Assembly (NCBI GenBank): GCA_044463125.1
Contig: JBIQMS010000022.1
Coordinates: 1 to 64,000, forward strand
Direction of reading: 5' to 3'
DNA length: 64,000 nucleotides
Origin: CAYMZZ01 sp044463125
GTDB lineage: Bacteria > Bacteroidota > Bacteroidia > Chitinophagales > Chitinophagaceae
The translations under genes were made by a program, and so were the position numbers. How positions within the stretch are numbered: position 1 is the first letter of the stretch; every line of letters starts with the position of its first letter. Below are positions 8,047 through 17,636 of the stretch, in pieces. The notes under the pieces were generated by a model. The model saw only the letters and a list, made by a program, of their open reading frames with translations, was not told where the DNA came from and made no database searches.

Positions 8047-9564
8047 TCAGGAAACATCGGAAACCAGTTCCCGCTGCTCTTCCATTTTGCGTAAGCTATC
8101 CAGCAAGGCCGTTTTCCATTGCTGGTAATTAGATTCGAGTTTGCCCGATACGGTGGGTTCCAATATACGAACAGGCTGCCGTTTACTGCCCATTTCATGC
8201 ACATCTTTATAGATACCCGCTCCCACAGCCGCACCCAGCGCGGCGCCAAAGCTTCCGTCGCCTTCGTAAAACTCCACAGCGAGGTTGTTGATGGAAGCAA
8301 AACTCTGGGTAAACACATCGCTCAGGAAAAGATTGGCGCGGCCGGCACGCACCAGGTCTATATGCATTCCATTTTCCCGCATAATATCCAATCCATACCG
8401 GAATGCGAAGGCGATACCTTCCTGTGTGGCGCGGGCCATATGGGCAAACTGGTGTTTGTTGAGGTCAATACCCAAAAATCTTGCGCCCGGCATCCGGTTA
8501 CCCAGCATCCTCTCGGCTCCATTACCAAAAGGTATGGCCAATAGTCCTTCCGATGCTTCCGGTACCGATGCGGCCATCTGGTTCATCTTGTCGTACGAAA
8601 CATCGGTCCTGGTCAGCTCCCGAACCCATTTGTTCATAATCCCCACGCCATTGATGCAAAGCAGCACGCCAATACGCGCCGCGTCGGGATGGTGGTTTAC
8701 GTGCACAAAACTGTTGACGCGCGACTGCGGATCCGATTCTGGCTGATCCGTCACGGCATATATCACACCCGAAGTTCCGGCAGTGGCCGCTACTTCGCCG
8801 GGTTGGAGCACATTCAGGGCTAATGCATTGTTGGGTTGATCGCCTGCCTTATAAGATACGGGGATGCCCGGCTTCAATGAAAGTTTTTCCGCTACCGCCT
8901 GGATTATGGTACCATGAATAGAAAAAACAGGAGCCAGCCGCGGAATCTTTTGCGCATCCAGTCCATAATAATCAAGGACCGGTCTTGCAATAGCGTCCTC
9001 CTGAAAATCCCACATGATTCCCTCAGAAAGCGCGGAGGAGGTAGTACTCGCTTCACCGGTAAGCCGCAATGCTATAAAATCGCCGGGCAGCATAAACTGG
9101 TGAATGCGGTTATACACAAAAGGTTCATGTTGCTGAACCCAATAAAGTTTTGATGCGGTAAAATTTCCAGGTGAATTGAGCAGGTGCGTTTGGCAATAGC
9201 GTTCACCCAAATCCTGGTAAGCCTTGTCGCCGATGCTGACCGCCCGGCTGTCGCACCATATAATACTATTGCGGATACTTTGCCCGGCGGGATTGGTAAG
9301 AACCAGTCCGTGCATCTGGTAAGCGATGCCGATAGCGGCGATATGGCGGGGATCGTACTGTCCCCCGGCATGGCATTTCAATATAGCCGTCTGCACATAG
9401 TCCCACCAGTTCTCGGGATTTTGCTCCGCCCAGCCCGGGGCGGGGGAATAGATGGGTGCCTCCGTTTCAGGCCAGCTTGCAGAAGCAAGCAGTTGCTGCG
9501 TATCCGCATCCACTACCGATACTTTAACGGAAGAAGTTCCCAAATCGATTCCTAATAACAACAT
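8047..9564 (-). CDS. xylB: Xylulokinase (FGGY family)
   Basis: 505 residues. It opens with the phosphate-binding LLGIDLGTSSVKVSVVDA motif of the FGGY/ASKHA kinases, then IIWCDSRA and the C-terminal FGGY-type segments (AGDQPNNALAL, GTSGVIYAV, GAALGAAVGAGIY). It phosphorylates D-xylulose to xylulose 5-phosphate. It is the first gene of the minus-strand xylB-xylA-symporter operon and has its own LacI-operator-controlled promoter about 160 bp upstream. Confidence 0.95.
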   Translation of the reverse strand: MLLLGIDLGTSSVKVSVVDADTQQLLASASWPETEAPIYSPAPGWAEQNPENWWDYVQTAILKCHAGGQYDPRHIAAIGIAYQMHGLVLTNPAGQSIRNSIIWCDSRAVSIGDKAYQDLGERYCQTHLLNSPGNFTASKLYWVQQHEPFVYNRIHQFMLPGDFIALRLTGEASTTSSALSEGIMWDFQEDAIARPVLDYYGLDAQKIPRLAPVFSIHGTIIQAVAEKLSLKPGIPVSYKAGDQPNNALALNVLQPGEVAATAGTSGVIYAVTDQPESDPQSRVNSFVHVNHHPDAARIGVLLCINGVGIMNKWVRELTRTDVSYDKMNQMAASVPEASEGLLAIPFGNGAERMLGNRMPGARFLGIDLNKHQFAHMARATQEGIAFAFRYGLDIMRENGMHIDLVRAGRANLFLSDVFTQSFASINNLAVEFYEGDGSFGAALGAAVGAGIYKDVHEMGSKRQPVRILEPTVSGKLESNYQQWKTALLDSLRKMEEQRELVSDVS

Positions 9565-9661
9565 GTTCCCGGTTTTCTTTCAAAATAAGAAAAAAAGGAA
9601 GGACGAAGAATCATCCCTCCGTGACGATTGCTATAAGAACTACCAAGTTGAATTTAAGTTG

Positions 9662-9686
9662 TACGTATTACGTAGTACGTTCTACG
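9662..9686. repeat. Heptamer array, TATTACG type
   Basis: Units TATTACG, TAGTACG and TTCTACG follow a partial TGTACG. The same family recurs at 32294 and, inverted, at 36802. Confidence 0.8.
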
Positions 9687-9691
9687 TTAAC

Positions 9692-9728
9692 CGTTCTGCG
9701 TATGGGGCTTCGACCCATACGCAGAACG
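9692..9728. repeat. Perfect 15-bp stem hairpin in the xylB control region
   Basis: CGTTCTGCGTATGGG at 9692-9706 pairs exactly with CCCATACGCAGAACG at 9714-9728 around a 7-nt loop. Its right end overlaps the predicted -7 box of the xylB promoter, so it might affect initiation, or be an unrelated repeat. The remainder of the gap 9565-9908 holds the operators and promoter listed separately. Confidence 0.8.
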
Positions 9729-9757
9729 AATGTAGGGAAATTTTAAAAAGTTGCAAC
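9727..9757 (-). promoter_or_regulatory. Predicted promoter of the xylB-xylA-symporter operon
   Basis: On the minus strand GTTG (9754-9757) is followed after exactly 19 nt by TACATTCG (9727-9734), one mismatch from the -7 consensus TAnnTTTG. The -33 box lies inside the LacI-type operator at 9752-9765, a layout suited to repression. The susC promoter has the same arrangement. Confidence 0.6.
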
Positions 9758-9765
9758 CGATTGCA
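9752..9765. promoter_or_regulatory. LacI-type operator O1 (xylB side)
   Basis: TGCAACCGATTGCA is a near-palindrome with the central CG typical of LacI/GalR operators. It overlaps the -33 box of the xylB promoter. Identical cores occur at 9892, 55159 and 55583. Confidence 0.75.
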
Positions 9766-9891
9766 AAAAATTTTTTGAAATTTGGCGTCAAAATGGGGTT
9801 GACCAGCACGGAATTGTGGAGCCAGCTCGCTGCTCACAGGAAAAAAAATTGATAAGCCGTGCATCCTGAATCGTTTTTTTTGCGACTTTTA

Positions 9892-9905
9892 AGCAACCGA
9901 TTGCA
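9892..9905. promoter_or_regulatory. LacI-type operator O2 (lacI side)
   Basis: AGCAACCGATTGCA ends three bases before the ATG of the first LacI gene, so bound repressor would block its own transcript. Start-to-start distance to O1 is 140 bp, which would allow loop formation. Confidence 0.75.
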
Positions 9906-9908
9906 GAA

Positions 9909-10943
9909 ATGAAGCCGAAAAAAGAGGTAACCATCTATGATATAGCGCAGAAACTGGCGGTGAGTTCCGCCACGGTGAGCCGTGGGCTGAACGATCATCC
10001 CTCTATTAGTAAACCCACCCGCAAACGAATACAGGATGCGGCCCGGGAGCTGGGTTACCGCCACAATAGTTTTGCCAGCGGCCTCAGGCGGCAGCGATCC
10101 AATACCATCGGGGTACTGGTGCACCGGCTCAACAGTAATTTCGTCGCTTCCGTTATCGCCGGCATCGAAAAAGTAACATCCGAAATGGGGTATGATCTGC
10201 TGATCGCCCATTCTGCCGAATCCGGCACCAAGGAGGCCGCCAACGCCCTCAACCTTTTTCATAAAAGGGTGGATGGCCTCATCGCCTCCCTCGCTTTTGA
10301 TACCGATAACCTCGACCATTTCCGCGTTTTTGAAGAAAAGGGCATCCCCCTCATCTTTTTCGACCGGGTGGAAGAAAGCTGCGATTATACCAAGGTGGTG
10401 ATCGACAACTACAAATGCGGCTACCAGGCAACAAGCCACCTGATAGAGCAGGGTTGCCAGCGGATTGTATTAATTACCCCCAACCTGAAACGAAACGTGT
10501 ATTCGCAGCGCTTCCGGGGCTACCGCGATGCTTTATTCGACAATAACATACCATTTGCTCAGGAAAGAGTGCTGGTGCACGACCTGGGAGAGCAAAACGG
10601 TTCGGAAGCAGCCTTGCAGATTCTTAAAATGGATCCCATGCCCGATGGCATTTTCGCGGCCAATGATTTTACCGCCGCCGCCTGCATGAAAACCCTGCAG
10701 GACCATGGCATCCGCATTCCCGAAGATATTGCCATTATCGGCTTCAACAACGATGCCATTGGCACCCTGATTACGCCGCGGCTTTCAACCGTTGATTATC
10801 CTGGCTTTGACCTGGGCGAAATTGCGGGCCGCCACCTGCTCAACCACTTGAATGGTGTGGAGCAAATACAAAAAACCCAAACGATCGTTGTGCGCTCAGA
10901 GCTGGTGATTCGCGAATCATCGCTCCGAAAGCCCGCTGAATAA
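9909..10943 (+). CDS. LacI-family repressor of the xylan regulon (copy 1)
   Basis: 344 residues. The N-terminal HTH reads VTIYDIAQKLAVSSATVSRG, followed by the hinge helix region (YRHNSFASGLRRQ) and a periplasmic-binding-protein-like effector domain (NTIGVLVHRLNSNF, VDGLIASLAFD, GIFAANDFTAAACM, IIGFNNDAIG). It heads a 13-gene plus-strand operon and is divergent from xylB. Operators lie directly before its ATG and over the xylB -33 box, so it probably represses itself, the operon and xylB. The likely inducer is a xylan breakdown product; this is inference. A close paralogue lies at 28537. Confidence 0.93.
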   Translation: MKPKKEVTIYDIAQKLAVSSATVSRGLNDHPSISKPTRKRIQDAARELGYRHNSFASGLRRQRSNTIGVLVHRLNSNFVASVIAGIEKVTSEMGYDLLIAHSAESGTKEAANALNLFHKRVDGLIASLAFDTDNLDHFRVFEEKGIPLIFFDRVEESCDYTKVVIDNYKCGYQATSHLIEQGCQRIVLITPNLKRNVYSQRFRGYRDALFDNNIPFAQERVLVHDLGEQNGSEAALQILKMDPMPDGIFAANDFTAAACMKTLQDHGIRIPEDIAIIGFNNDAIGTLITPRLSTVDYPGFDLGEIAGRHLLNHLNGVEQIQKTQTIVVRSELVIRESSLRKPAE

Positions 10944-10962
10944 CGCTTTATCGATTGCCATT

Positions 10963-13119
10963 ATGAAAAAAATGATCGCGCTTTGCTGGCTGCTCACCTT
11001 TGTATCCCTTTGCAGGGCTGAGGATGGTTATGATCTCTGGCTTCGCTACAAAACGATTGAGGATGCCAAAACCGCAGCCGCCTATCGCACGCAAATAAAA
11101 AGCTTTATTGTCGCCGGCAATACCGCTACGAGCGGAATCATTCGCGCAGAACTAATACGCGGTCTGCGGGGTATGCTCCAAGAAAATATTTCCGAAACCA
11201 GGGAGGGTGGTCGAGTAGCTGACGGCACTGTCGTAATCGGCACCAGCGGTAACTCCTCCATTATTCGGGATGCGGGGCTACAGGCAGAACTGGCCAAAGC
11301 CGGCGAGGAAGGTTTTGTAATCCGCACCCGCAAAAACGCCGGGGGCTCCTGCATCCTGATCGCGGCCAACACTGAAATTGGTGCGCTCTATGGCAGCTTT
11401 CATTTTTTGCGTCTCCTGCAAACGGGTGAACCCATTCACGCCCTTTCGCTGGTTTCGGCACCACGTATAAAATTGCGGATGCTTAACCATTGGGATAATT
11501 TGGATAGAACGGTGGAAAGAGGCTATGCGGGTTTCTCCATCTGGGACTGGCACAGACTTCCGGTGTACCTGGATCCGCGTTACACCGATTATGCCAGGGC
11601 CAACGCCTCAATCGGCATCAACGGCACCGTGCTGACCAATGTAAATGCCAATGCGACCATACTTACACCGGCCTATCTTGAAAAAGTAAAAGCACTCGCG
11701 GATTTGTTCAGGCCCTATGGCATTAAAGTATATCTCACCGCACGTTTCAGCGCACCCATTGAACTGGGTAAACTTAAAACGGCTGATCCCCTGGATGCGG
11801 GCGTGCAAGCCTGGTGGGCCGCCAAAGTGAAAGAGATTTATTCTTATGTGCCTGACTTTGGTGGCTTTTTGGTAAAAGCCAATAGCGAAGGCCAACCGGG
11901 CCCACAGGATTATAAGCGAACCCATGCTGATGGCGCCAATATGCTGGCCGACATTGTAGCACCTTACAAAGGCATCGTGATGTGGCGGGCTTTTGTGTAT
12001 AGCGATAAAAATCCCGACGACCGGCATAAGCAGGCCTATGATGAATTTGTGCCACTCGATGGAAAGTTTCGGGATAACGTAATGGTACAGGTAAAAAATG
12101 GCGCCATCGACTTCATGCCCCGTGAACCCTTTCATCCGATGTTTGGCGCCATGCCGTCTACTTCGCTGATGATGGAGTTTCAGGTAACGCAGGAATACCT
12201 GGGACAGGCTACTAACCTGGTGTACCTGGCACCACTCTTCAAGGAATGCCTCGACAGCGATACCTATTCCAAAGGCAGGGGCAGCACCGTGGCCAAACGA
12301 ATTGATGGCAGCACTTATGGCCATTCGCTTACCGGCATGGCCGGAGTTGCAAATATTGGCAACGACATCAACTGGACGGGTCACCCCATGGCGCAGGCCA
12401 ATTGGTATGCCCTGGGCCGGCTGGCCTGGGATCATCAACTCAGCAGCGAAGCCATTGCGAATGAATGGTTGCGCATGACCTATTCACATCATCCTGTGTT
12501 CCTGCAGGGAGCGCAAAAAATTTTACTGGAGAGCCGCGAAGTGCTGGTGCGGTTTTCCAACCCCCTGGGTTTGCATCATATCATGGGTACCAGCCACCAC
12601 TATGGGCCGGCTCCCTGGGTAAGCTATTTGAACCGTCCGGAATGGAATCCGGTCTATTACCATAAAGCCGATAGTCTGGGCATTGGCTTCAACAGAAGCA
12701 ACACGGGCAGTAATGCCCTGGCGCAATACCATCCCGAAGCCAGAAAGCAATGGGAGAACCCGAAAACCTGCGATGAAAAATTCCTGCTATGGTTTCATCA
12801 TGTACCCTGGGACTTTCGCATGCGTTCGGGCCGCACACTTTGGGAAGAACTTTGCCATGAATATTATGCCGGAGAAAAAGCGGTAAAAGAAATGCAGCAG
12901 GAATGGAAAGCATTGCAGCCCTATGTGGATGAGCAACGCTTCCGGCAGGTGTTGATGTTGTTCGAAGTACAACACGATGAAGCCATCTGGTGGCGCGAAG
13001 CCTGCCTGCTCTATTTTTCGCAATTCAGCCATAAACCCATACCTGTCCAATATCCACAGCCGACCAAAACATTAGATTATTACATGAAACTGCGTTTCCC
13101 CTTTGCCCCCGGCATCTGA
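10963..13119 (+). CDS. aguA: GH67 alpha-glucuronidase
   Basis: 718 residues with a cleavable signal peptide (MKKMIALCWLLTFVSLCRA), hence periplasmic. Family hallmarks include LRMLNHWDNLDRTVERGYAG, the acid segment KANSEGQPGP (Glu309) and the general-base region with Asp383 and Glu411, whose 28-residue spacing matches what I recall for characterised GH67 enzymes. It removes 4-O-methyl-glucuronic acid from the terminal non-reducing xylose of short xylo-oligosaccharides. It starts 19 bp after the LacI gene. Confidence 0.95.
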   Translation: MKKMIALCWLLTFVSLCRAEDGYDLWLRYKTIEDAKTAAAYRTQIKSFIVAGNTATSGIIRAELIRGLRGMLQENISETREGGRVADGTVVIGTSGNSSIIRDAGLQAELAKAGEEGFVIRTRKNAGGSCILIAANTEIGALYGSFHFLRLLQTGEPIHALSLVSAPRIKLRMLNHWDNLDRTVERGYAGFSIWDWHRLPVYLDPRYTDYARANASIGINGTVLTNVNANATILTPAYLEKVKALADLFRPYGIKVYLTARFSAPIELGKLKTADPLDAGVQAWWAAKVKEIYSYVPDFGGFLVKANSEGQPGPQDYKRTHADGANMLADIVAPYKGIVMWRAFVYSDKNPDDRHKQAYDEFVPLDGKFRDNVMVQVKNGAIDFMPREPFHPMFGAMPSTSLMMEFQVTQEYLGQATNLVYLAPLFKECLDSDTYSKGRGSTVAKRIDGSTYGHSLTGMAGVANIGNDINWTGHPMAQANWYALGRLAWDHQLSSEAIANEWLRMTYSHHPVFLQGAQKILLESREVLVRFSNPLGLHHIMGTSHHYGPAPWVSYLNRPEWNPVYYHKADSLGIGFNRSNTGSNALAQYHPEARKQWENPKTCDEKFLLWFHHVPWDFRMRSGRTLWEELCHEYYAGEKAVKEMQQEWKALQPYVDEQRFRQVLMLFEVQHDEAIWWREACLLYFSQFSHKPIPVQYPQPTKTLDYYMKLRFPFAPGI

Positions 13120-13139
13120 GAAAGGCATAACCGTATTAT

Positions 13140-13889
13140 ATGTCGCAACCAACAACACAGACAGCCCTGGTTACCGGAGGAGGTTCCGGGCTTGGCTTCG
13201 CCATCGCACAAAAATTTGTAAAGCAGGGCTATCGTACCATCATCGCCGGACGAAACCAGGATAAGTTGAACCAGGCCAAAGCGGCACTGGGTGAACTTGC
13301 CACGGCCGTATCTATCGACCTAAGTGATTTGAAGGCCATACCGGGATTTGTACAAAAGCTGGTGGATGAATATGGTCGTATTGATATTCTGGTCAACAAT
13401 GCCGGGATCAACCAGAAAAAGGATTTTGCGGAAGTAACGGATGAGGAGTTTGAGCTGATTCTTACAACCAACCTGAATGCTGTATTTGCCCTGAGCCGCG
13501 AAGTGGTGAAAGATATGTTGAAGCATCGCAGCGGTTCCATCATCAACATCAGCTCCATGGCCGCGCAATATGGCTTACCCAAAGTAATTGCTTACTCGGC
13601 CAGCAAGAGCGCGATTGATGGCCTTACGCGGGCTATGGCGGTGGAACTTTCGCCCATGGGTATTCGGGTGAATGCCATCGCGCCGGGTTTTATTTATTCC
13701 GACATGACGGCCAAAGCGCTGGATTCCGACCCCGATCGGAAGGCCCGGGTTTTTGCCCGCACGCCCATGGGTGTGATGGGACAACCGGAGGACATTGGCG
13801 AAGCTGCCGGTTTCCTGGCCAGTGATGCCGCGCGCTACATCACGGGAGTAATACTGCCCGTAGATGGTGGCAATAGTATTGGATTCTAA
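13140..13889 (+). CDS. Short-chain dehydrogenase/reductase, probable uronate-pathway oxidoreductase
   Basis: 249 residues, classical SDR: TGGGSGLG cofactor loop (12-19), NNAG (86-89), Ser138/139, and catalytic Tyr152 and Lys156 in YSASK. It ends in a typical DGGNSIGF. It lies between two alpha-glucuronidases, and the operon also carries uxuA but no member of the long-chain UxuB family. An SDR-type fructuronate reductase, as known for Bacillus UxuB (YjmF), would fill the gap between glucuronate isomerisation and UxuA. A gluconate/2-deoxygluconate or KduD-like dehydrogenase is the alternative. Confidence 0.88.
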   Translation: MSQPTTQTALVTGGGSGLGFAIAQKFVKQGYRTIIAGRNQDKLNQAKAALGELATAVSIDLSDLKAIPGFVQKLVDEYGRIDILVNNAGINQKKDFAEVTDEEFELILTTNLNAVFALSREVVKDMLKHRSGSIINISSMAAQYGLPKVIAYSASKSAIDGLTRAMAVELSPMGIRVNAIAPGFIYSDMTAKALDSDPDRKARVFARTPMGVMGQPEDIGEAAGFLASDAARYITGVILPVDGGNSIGF

Positions 13890-13899
13890 TTGAACGCAT

Positions 13900-16473
13900 A
13901 TGATAAGGACCCTGCTCCTGCTGGGTGGCCTGCTGTATATAACAGTACTCTCGGCCCAGCCCATTATTGGCTTTCAACCTGCCGCCAACCATTTCAGGTT
14001 GGACGAAGCGCAGCTATGCGTGCACCCACAGGAAGAACAGTTGGTGCAACTGGCTGCCCGCTTTTTGCAACAGGATCTGCAGGCCGTAACGGATTTTAAA
14101 GCACCCATCACAACAGTGATTCCGAAAAAGGCCAATACCCTGATCCTGATGGGTACGCCGGAACAATCGCCCTGGCTCCGGGAACTGTTGGATAAAAAAA
14201 TTATCGCCTGGCCTGCTGAAAAAAGAAAATGGGAGTCCTACCTTATACAAACCGTAGCGAAGCCCTTCCCCGGCATTGACCAGGCGATAGTTGTTGCCGG
14301 TAACGACAGAAGGGGATTGGCTTATGGCGTTTTCGAACTCTCGAAACAAATGGGAGTATCGCCCTGGTACTGGTGGGCCGATGTTCCCATTCAAACCCAT
14401 AAAGCAATTTATATAAGAAGCAATGCCCGGATGGAGGACGCGCCTAAAGTAAAATACCGCGGCATTTTTATCAACGATGAGGCGCCGGCGCTATCAGGAT
14501 GGACAAGGGAGAAATTCGGGGGATTCAATCACCGGTTCTATGCGAAAGTATTTGAATTAATCCTCCGGCTCAAGGGTAATTATATCTGGCCTGCCATGTG
14601 GGGCAATGCTTTTTATGACGATGATTCTCTCAACCGCCGCGTGGCCGAAGAGTATGGGATCGTAATCGGCACATCTCACCACGAACCTTTGATGCGGGCG
14701 CATGCGGAATGGCGTAAATATGGTGAAGGCCCCTGGGACTATAACCAAAACCAGGCGCGCCTCCGCGAATTCTGGAAAGGCGGCATGGAACGAGCCAGCA
14801 ATGAAAAGATAGTAACCGTAGGTATGCGTGGGGATGGTGACGAGCCCATGTCGCGCGAAACAGCCACCAGCCTGCTCGAGAAAATTGTAGAGGATCAGCG
14901 CAATATCATTGAAGCCGTTACGGGCAAGGTCGCATCGGCCACTCCACAACTTTGGGCACTCTACAAAGAAGTGCAGGATTACTACGATAAGGGCATGCGC
15001 GTGCCCGATGATGTAACCCTGCTGATTGCCGATGACAACTGGGGAAATATCCGCCGGGTAGCCGACCCCAAAGCATCCACCCGCGCGGGTGGCTACGGCA
15101 TCTATTACCATTTCGATTATGTGGGCGGTCCCCGCAACTATAAATGGATCAACACCAATCCCCTCCCAAGAATATGGGAACAGATGCACCTGGCCTGGGA
15201 ATTTGATATGAAACAGATATGGATCGTAAACGTGGGTGATATCAAACCCATGGAATTCCCCATCAGCTTCTTTCTCGACTATGCATGGGATCCGGAAGCT
15301 ATTGATGCGGACGACATCATGCCCTGGTCGGTGGACTGGGCCTCCCGGCAGTTTGGCGCAAAACATGCCGAAGAAGCAGCCAGCCTGCTCAGCCTCTATG
15401 CCAAATACAATAGCCGCCGTAAGCCGGAGTTGCTCGACGCACGCACTTACAGCTTTAATTATGGTGAATGGACAAGCGTAGTAAACGAGTATCAGCAATT
15501 GCTGAAACGCGCCAATACGTTAAAAGAAAAATTACCCGCCGATCAGCAGGATGTTTATTTCCAGCTCATCCTTCATCCGATTTGGGCTTCGGCTAACCTG
15601 TATGAAATGTATTATGAAGTGGCGCTTAATCAGCGTGCTTATGAGCGCGGTTCAGCCGCCGCGAATAAGCATGCGGAAAGAGTGAAACAATTATATGCGC
15701 AGGATTCATTGATCACGATTGCTTATCATCAATTGGGCAATGGCAAATGGAACCATATGATGAGTCAGACGCATATTGGATATACCTACTGGCAGCAGCC
15801 ACCGGTACAGCGCATGCCAGCCGTGAAATACCTTTCGCCCGACTCCGTGCGGACGCAACCAGCAGTGGAAGATCAGCCGGAGCGTAAAGCCGCCATACCC
15901 GCTGAAGCAAAAGGAAATGTTTTTTACGAAAGTTCGCAGAGAGGTGTGTCGATAGAAGCCGGTCACTATACGCGGCTCGTGAATGCCAGTGGTATTGAAT
16001 GGAAACTGTTGCCCGACCATGGCCGCACCGGCTCCGCCATCACCGCATTTCCGGTAACAGCGCCGGCCCAACAACCAGGGAAAGCTTTGGCACATGTTGC
16101 TTACGACATTTACACTTTTAGCGAAGGCGAGTTCAGCATCCATGCATATTTCTCCCCTACCCTCAACCTGCATAACCAGCCAGAGGGGCTGCAATATGCT
16201 ATCTCGGTAGACGATGAGGAACCACAGATCCTGAGTATAAATAAAGAAGATAAAAATACAGGCACCGGAATCTGGAATAAATGGGTCGCTGAAAACATCA
16301 TTATCAAGACCACCCGTCACCAGATAACCAAACCCGGCAAACATACCGTCCGTTTCTGGGTGGTAGACCCTGCCGTGGTGCTGCAGAAACTGGTGCTCGA
16401 TTTTGGCAATAACCAACCCAGCTATCTGGGACCACCTGAAACCATTCATCAAACGAAAAAAACAACGAAATGA
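13900..16473 (+). CDS. GH115 xylan alpha-glucuronidase
   Basis: 857 residues with a signal peptide ending near LSAQ, 10 bp after the SDR gene. Family features include FELSKQMGVSPWYWWADVP, KYRGIFINDEAPALSGW, RLKGNYIWPAMWGNAFYDDD and NWGNIRR. A beta-sandwich tail follows the four-domain core. GH115 enzymes remove 4-O-methyl-glucuronate from internal as well as terminal xylose units, complementing GH67. The last four bases overlap the start of the GH10 gene, indicating translational coupling. Confidence 0.93.
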   Translation: MIRTLLLLGGLLYITVLSAQPIIGFQPAANHFRLDEAQLCVHPQEEQLVQLAARFLQQDLQAVTDFKAPITTVIPKKANTLILMGTPEQSPWLRELLDKKIIAWPAEKRKWESYLIQTVAKPFPGIDQAIVVAGNDRRGLAYGVFELSKQMGVSPWYWWADVPIQTHKAIYIRSNARMEDAPKVKYRGIFINDEAPALSGWTREKFGGFNHRFYAKVFELILRLKGNYIWPAMWGNAFYDDDSLNRRVAEEYGIVIGTSHHEPLMRAHAEWRKYGEGPWDYNQNQARLREFWKGGMERASNEKIVTVGMRGDGDEPMSRETATSLLEKIVEDQRNIIEAVTGKVASATPQLWALYKEVQDYYDKGMRVPDDVTLLIADDNWGNIRRVADPKASTRAGGYGIYYHFDYVGGPRNYKWINTNPLPRIWEQMHLAWEFDMKQIWIVNVGDIKPMEFPISFFLDYAWDPEAIDADDIMPWSVDWASRQFGAKHAEEAASLLSLYAKYNSRRKPELLDARTYSFNYGEWTSVVNEYQQLLKRANTLKEKLPADQQDVYFQLILHPIWASANLYEMYYEVALNQRAYERGSAAANKHAERVKQLYAQDSLITIAYHQLGNGKWNHMMSQTHIGYTYWQQPPVQRMPAVKYLSPDSVRTQPAVEDQPERKAAIPAEAKGNVFYESSQRGVSIEAGHYTRLVNASGIEWKLLPDHGRTGSAITAFPVTAPAQQPGKALAHVAYDIYTFSEGEFSIHAYFSPTLNLHNQPEGLQYAISVDDEEPQILSINKEDKNTGTGIWNKWVAENIIIKTTRHQITKPGKHTVRFWVVDPAVVLQKLVLDFGNNQPSYLGPPETIHQTKKTTK

Positions 16474-17600
16474 AACCCCTACTGCAATCCATGTGGCTAC
16501 CCGCCCTCTCACTCTTGCTGGTGCTAGGTTGCTCCAGCGACGAGAAGACAGCAACTGAAGAGGCGCTTCCCTCACTCAAGGATGTTTACAAAGCCGACTT
16601 TCTCATAGGCACCGCTCTTAGCGAAAGGCAAATAAACGAACAGGATCCGGGGGCTAAAGTTTTGGTACCCCAACAGTTTAATGCCGCCACCCCTGAAAAT
16701 ATCATGAAGGCGGAAATTATTCACCCCGCCTGGGACCAGTACAATTTTACCGCTGCCGATAAGTTGATTGAATACGGCAATAAAAACAATATTCAGATCA
16801 ATGGGCATACCCTGATCTGGCATAGCCAGTTGCCCGCTTATGCCCGGCAGATTCAAAGCGCTGACTCCTTCCGTCTTTTCTTCACCAATCATATCAACAC
16901 CGTGGCGGGTCGCTACAAAGGCAAGGTCGCTTCCTGGGATGTGGTAAATGAAGCCCTGAATGAAGATGGAACCATGCGCCAATCTGTATTCCTGAAACAC
17001 CTGGGCGAGGATTTTGTAACCGAAGCTTTCCGCCTGGCCGCCGAAGCATCGCCCGGCACGGAACTTTATTATAACGATTACAACAATGAGCAACCCGCCA
17101 AAAGGGCTGGTGCCATTCGCATTATTAAAAAAATTCAGGATGCCGGCGTACGTATTGACGGAGTGGGCATACAGGGCCACTGGCACCTGGGCAAAGTACC
17201 ACTTCAACATATTGAAGAAAGCATACTGGAATATGCAGCATTGGGTATCAAAGTGTCTTTCACAGAACTGGATATTGAAGTGCTGCCACGCAATTTCACC
17301 GGTGCCGATGTAAACCAGGGCTTGCAGGGTGACCCAAGTCTGAACCCCTATACCGCCGGTCTTCCCGATTCGGTGCAGGCACAACTGGCCAACGATTATG
17401 CAGCGCTTTTTCAATTATTCCTCAAGCATCGCGACAAAATTGATCGCGTAACATTCTGGGGAGTGCATGATGGACAAAGCTGGCTCAACGGCTGGCCCGT
17501 GCGCGGACGTACCAATCATCCGCTTTTGTTTGACCGCCAATGCCAACCCAAACCAGCATTCCATCGCGTAATTGCAACCGGTAAAAACTTTAAACGATAA
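16470..17600 (+). CDS. GH10 endo-1,4-beta-xylanase, lipoprotein
   Basis: 376 residues. The signal peptide ends in LVLGC (lipid-modified Cys21), so the enzyme is anchored to a membrane, probably the outer membrane. The GH10 barrel shows GHTLIWHSQLP, the acid/base Glu161 in WDVVNEAL and the nucleophile Glu266 in VSFTELDIE, plus TFWGVHDGQSWLNGWP near the end. It cuts the xylan backbone. It overlaps the GH115 stop codon by 4 bp. Confidence 0.96.
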   Translation: MKPLLQSMWLPALSLLLVLGCSSDEKTATEEALPSLKDVYKADFLIGTALSERQINEQDPGAKVLVPQQFNAATPENIMKAEIIHPAWDQYNFTAADKLIEYGNKNNIQINGHTLIWHSQLPAYARQIQSADSFRLFFTNHINTVAGRYKGKVASWDVVNEALNEDGTMRQSVFLKHLGEDFVTEAFRLAAEASPGTELYYNDYNNEQPAKRAGAIRIIKKIQDAGVRIDGVGIQGHWHLGKVPLQHIEESILEYAALGIKVSFTELDIEVLPRNFTGADVNQGLQGDPSLNPYTAGLPDSVQAQLANDYAALFQLFLKHRDKIDRVTFWGVHDGQSWLNGWPVRGRTNHPLLFDRQCQPKPAFHRVIATGKNFKR

Positions 17601-17636
17601 CCTGAAGCACCTGATTGATCACCACGAATACTGAAT

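Noticed and set aside
9692..9728. Intrinsic terminator in front of xylB
   Set aside because: The stem is perfect, but no U-run follows on either strand, and it overlaps the predicted promoter, so it is listed as a hairpin only.
11608..12438. Antisense open frame of 276 codons opposite the GH67 gene
   Set aside because: Shadow of a well-supported gene without any family resemblance.
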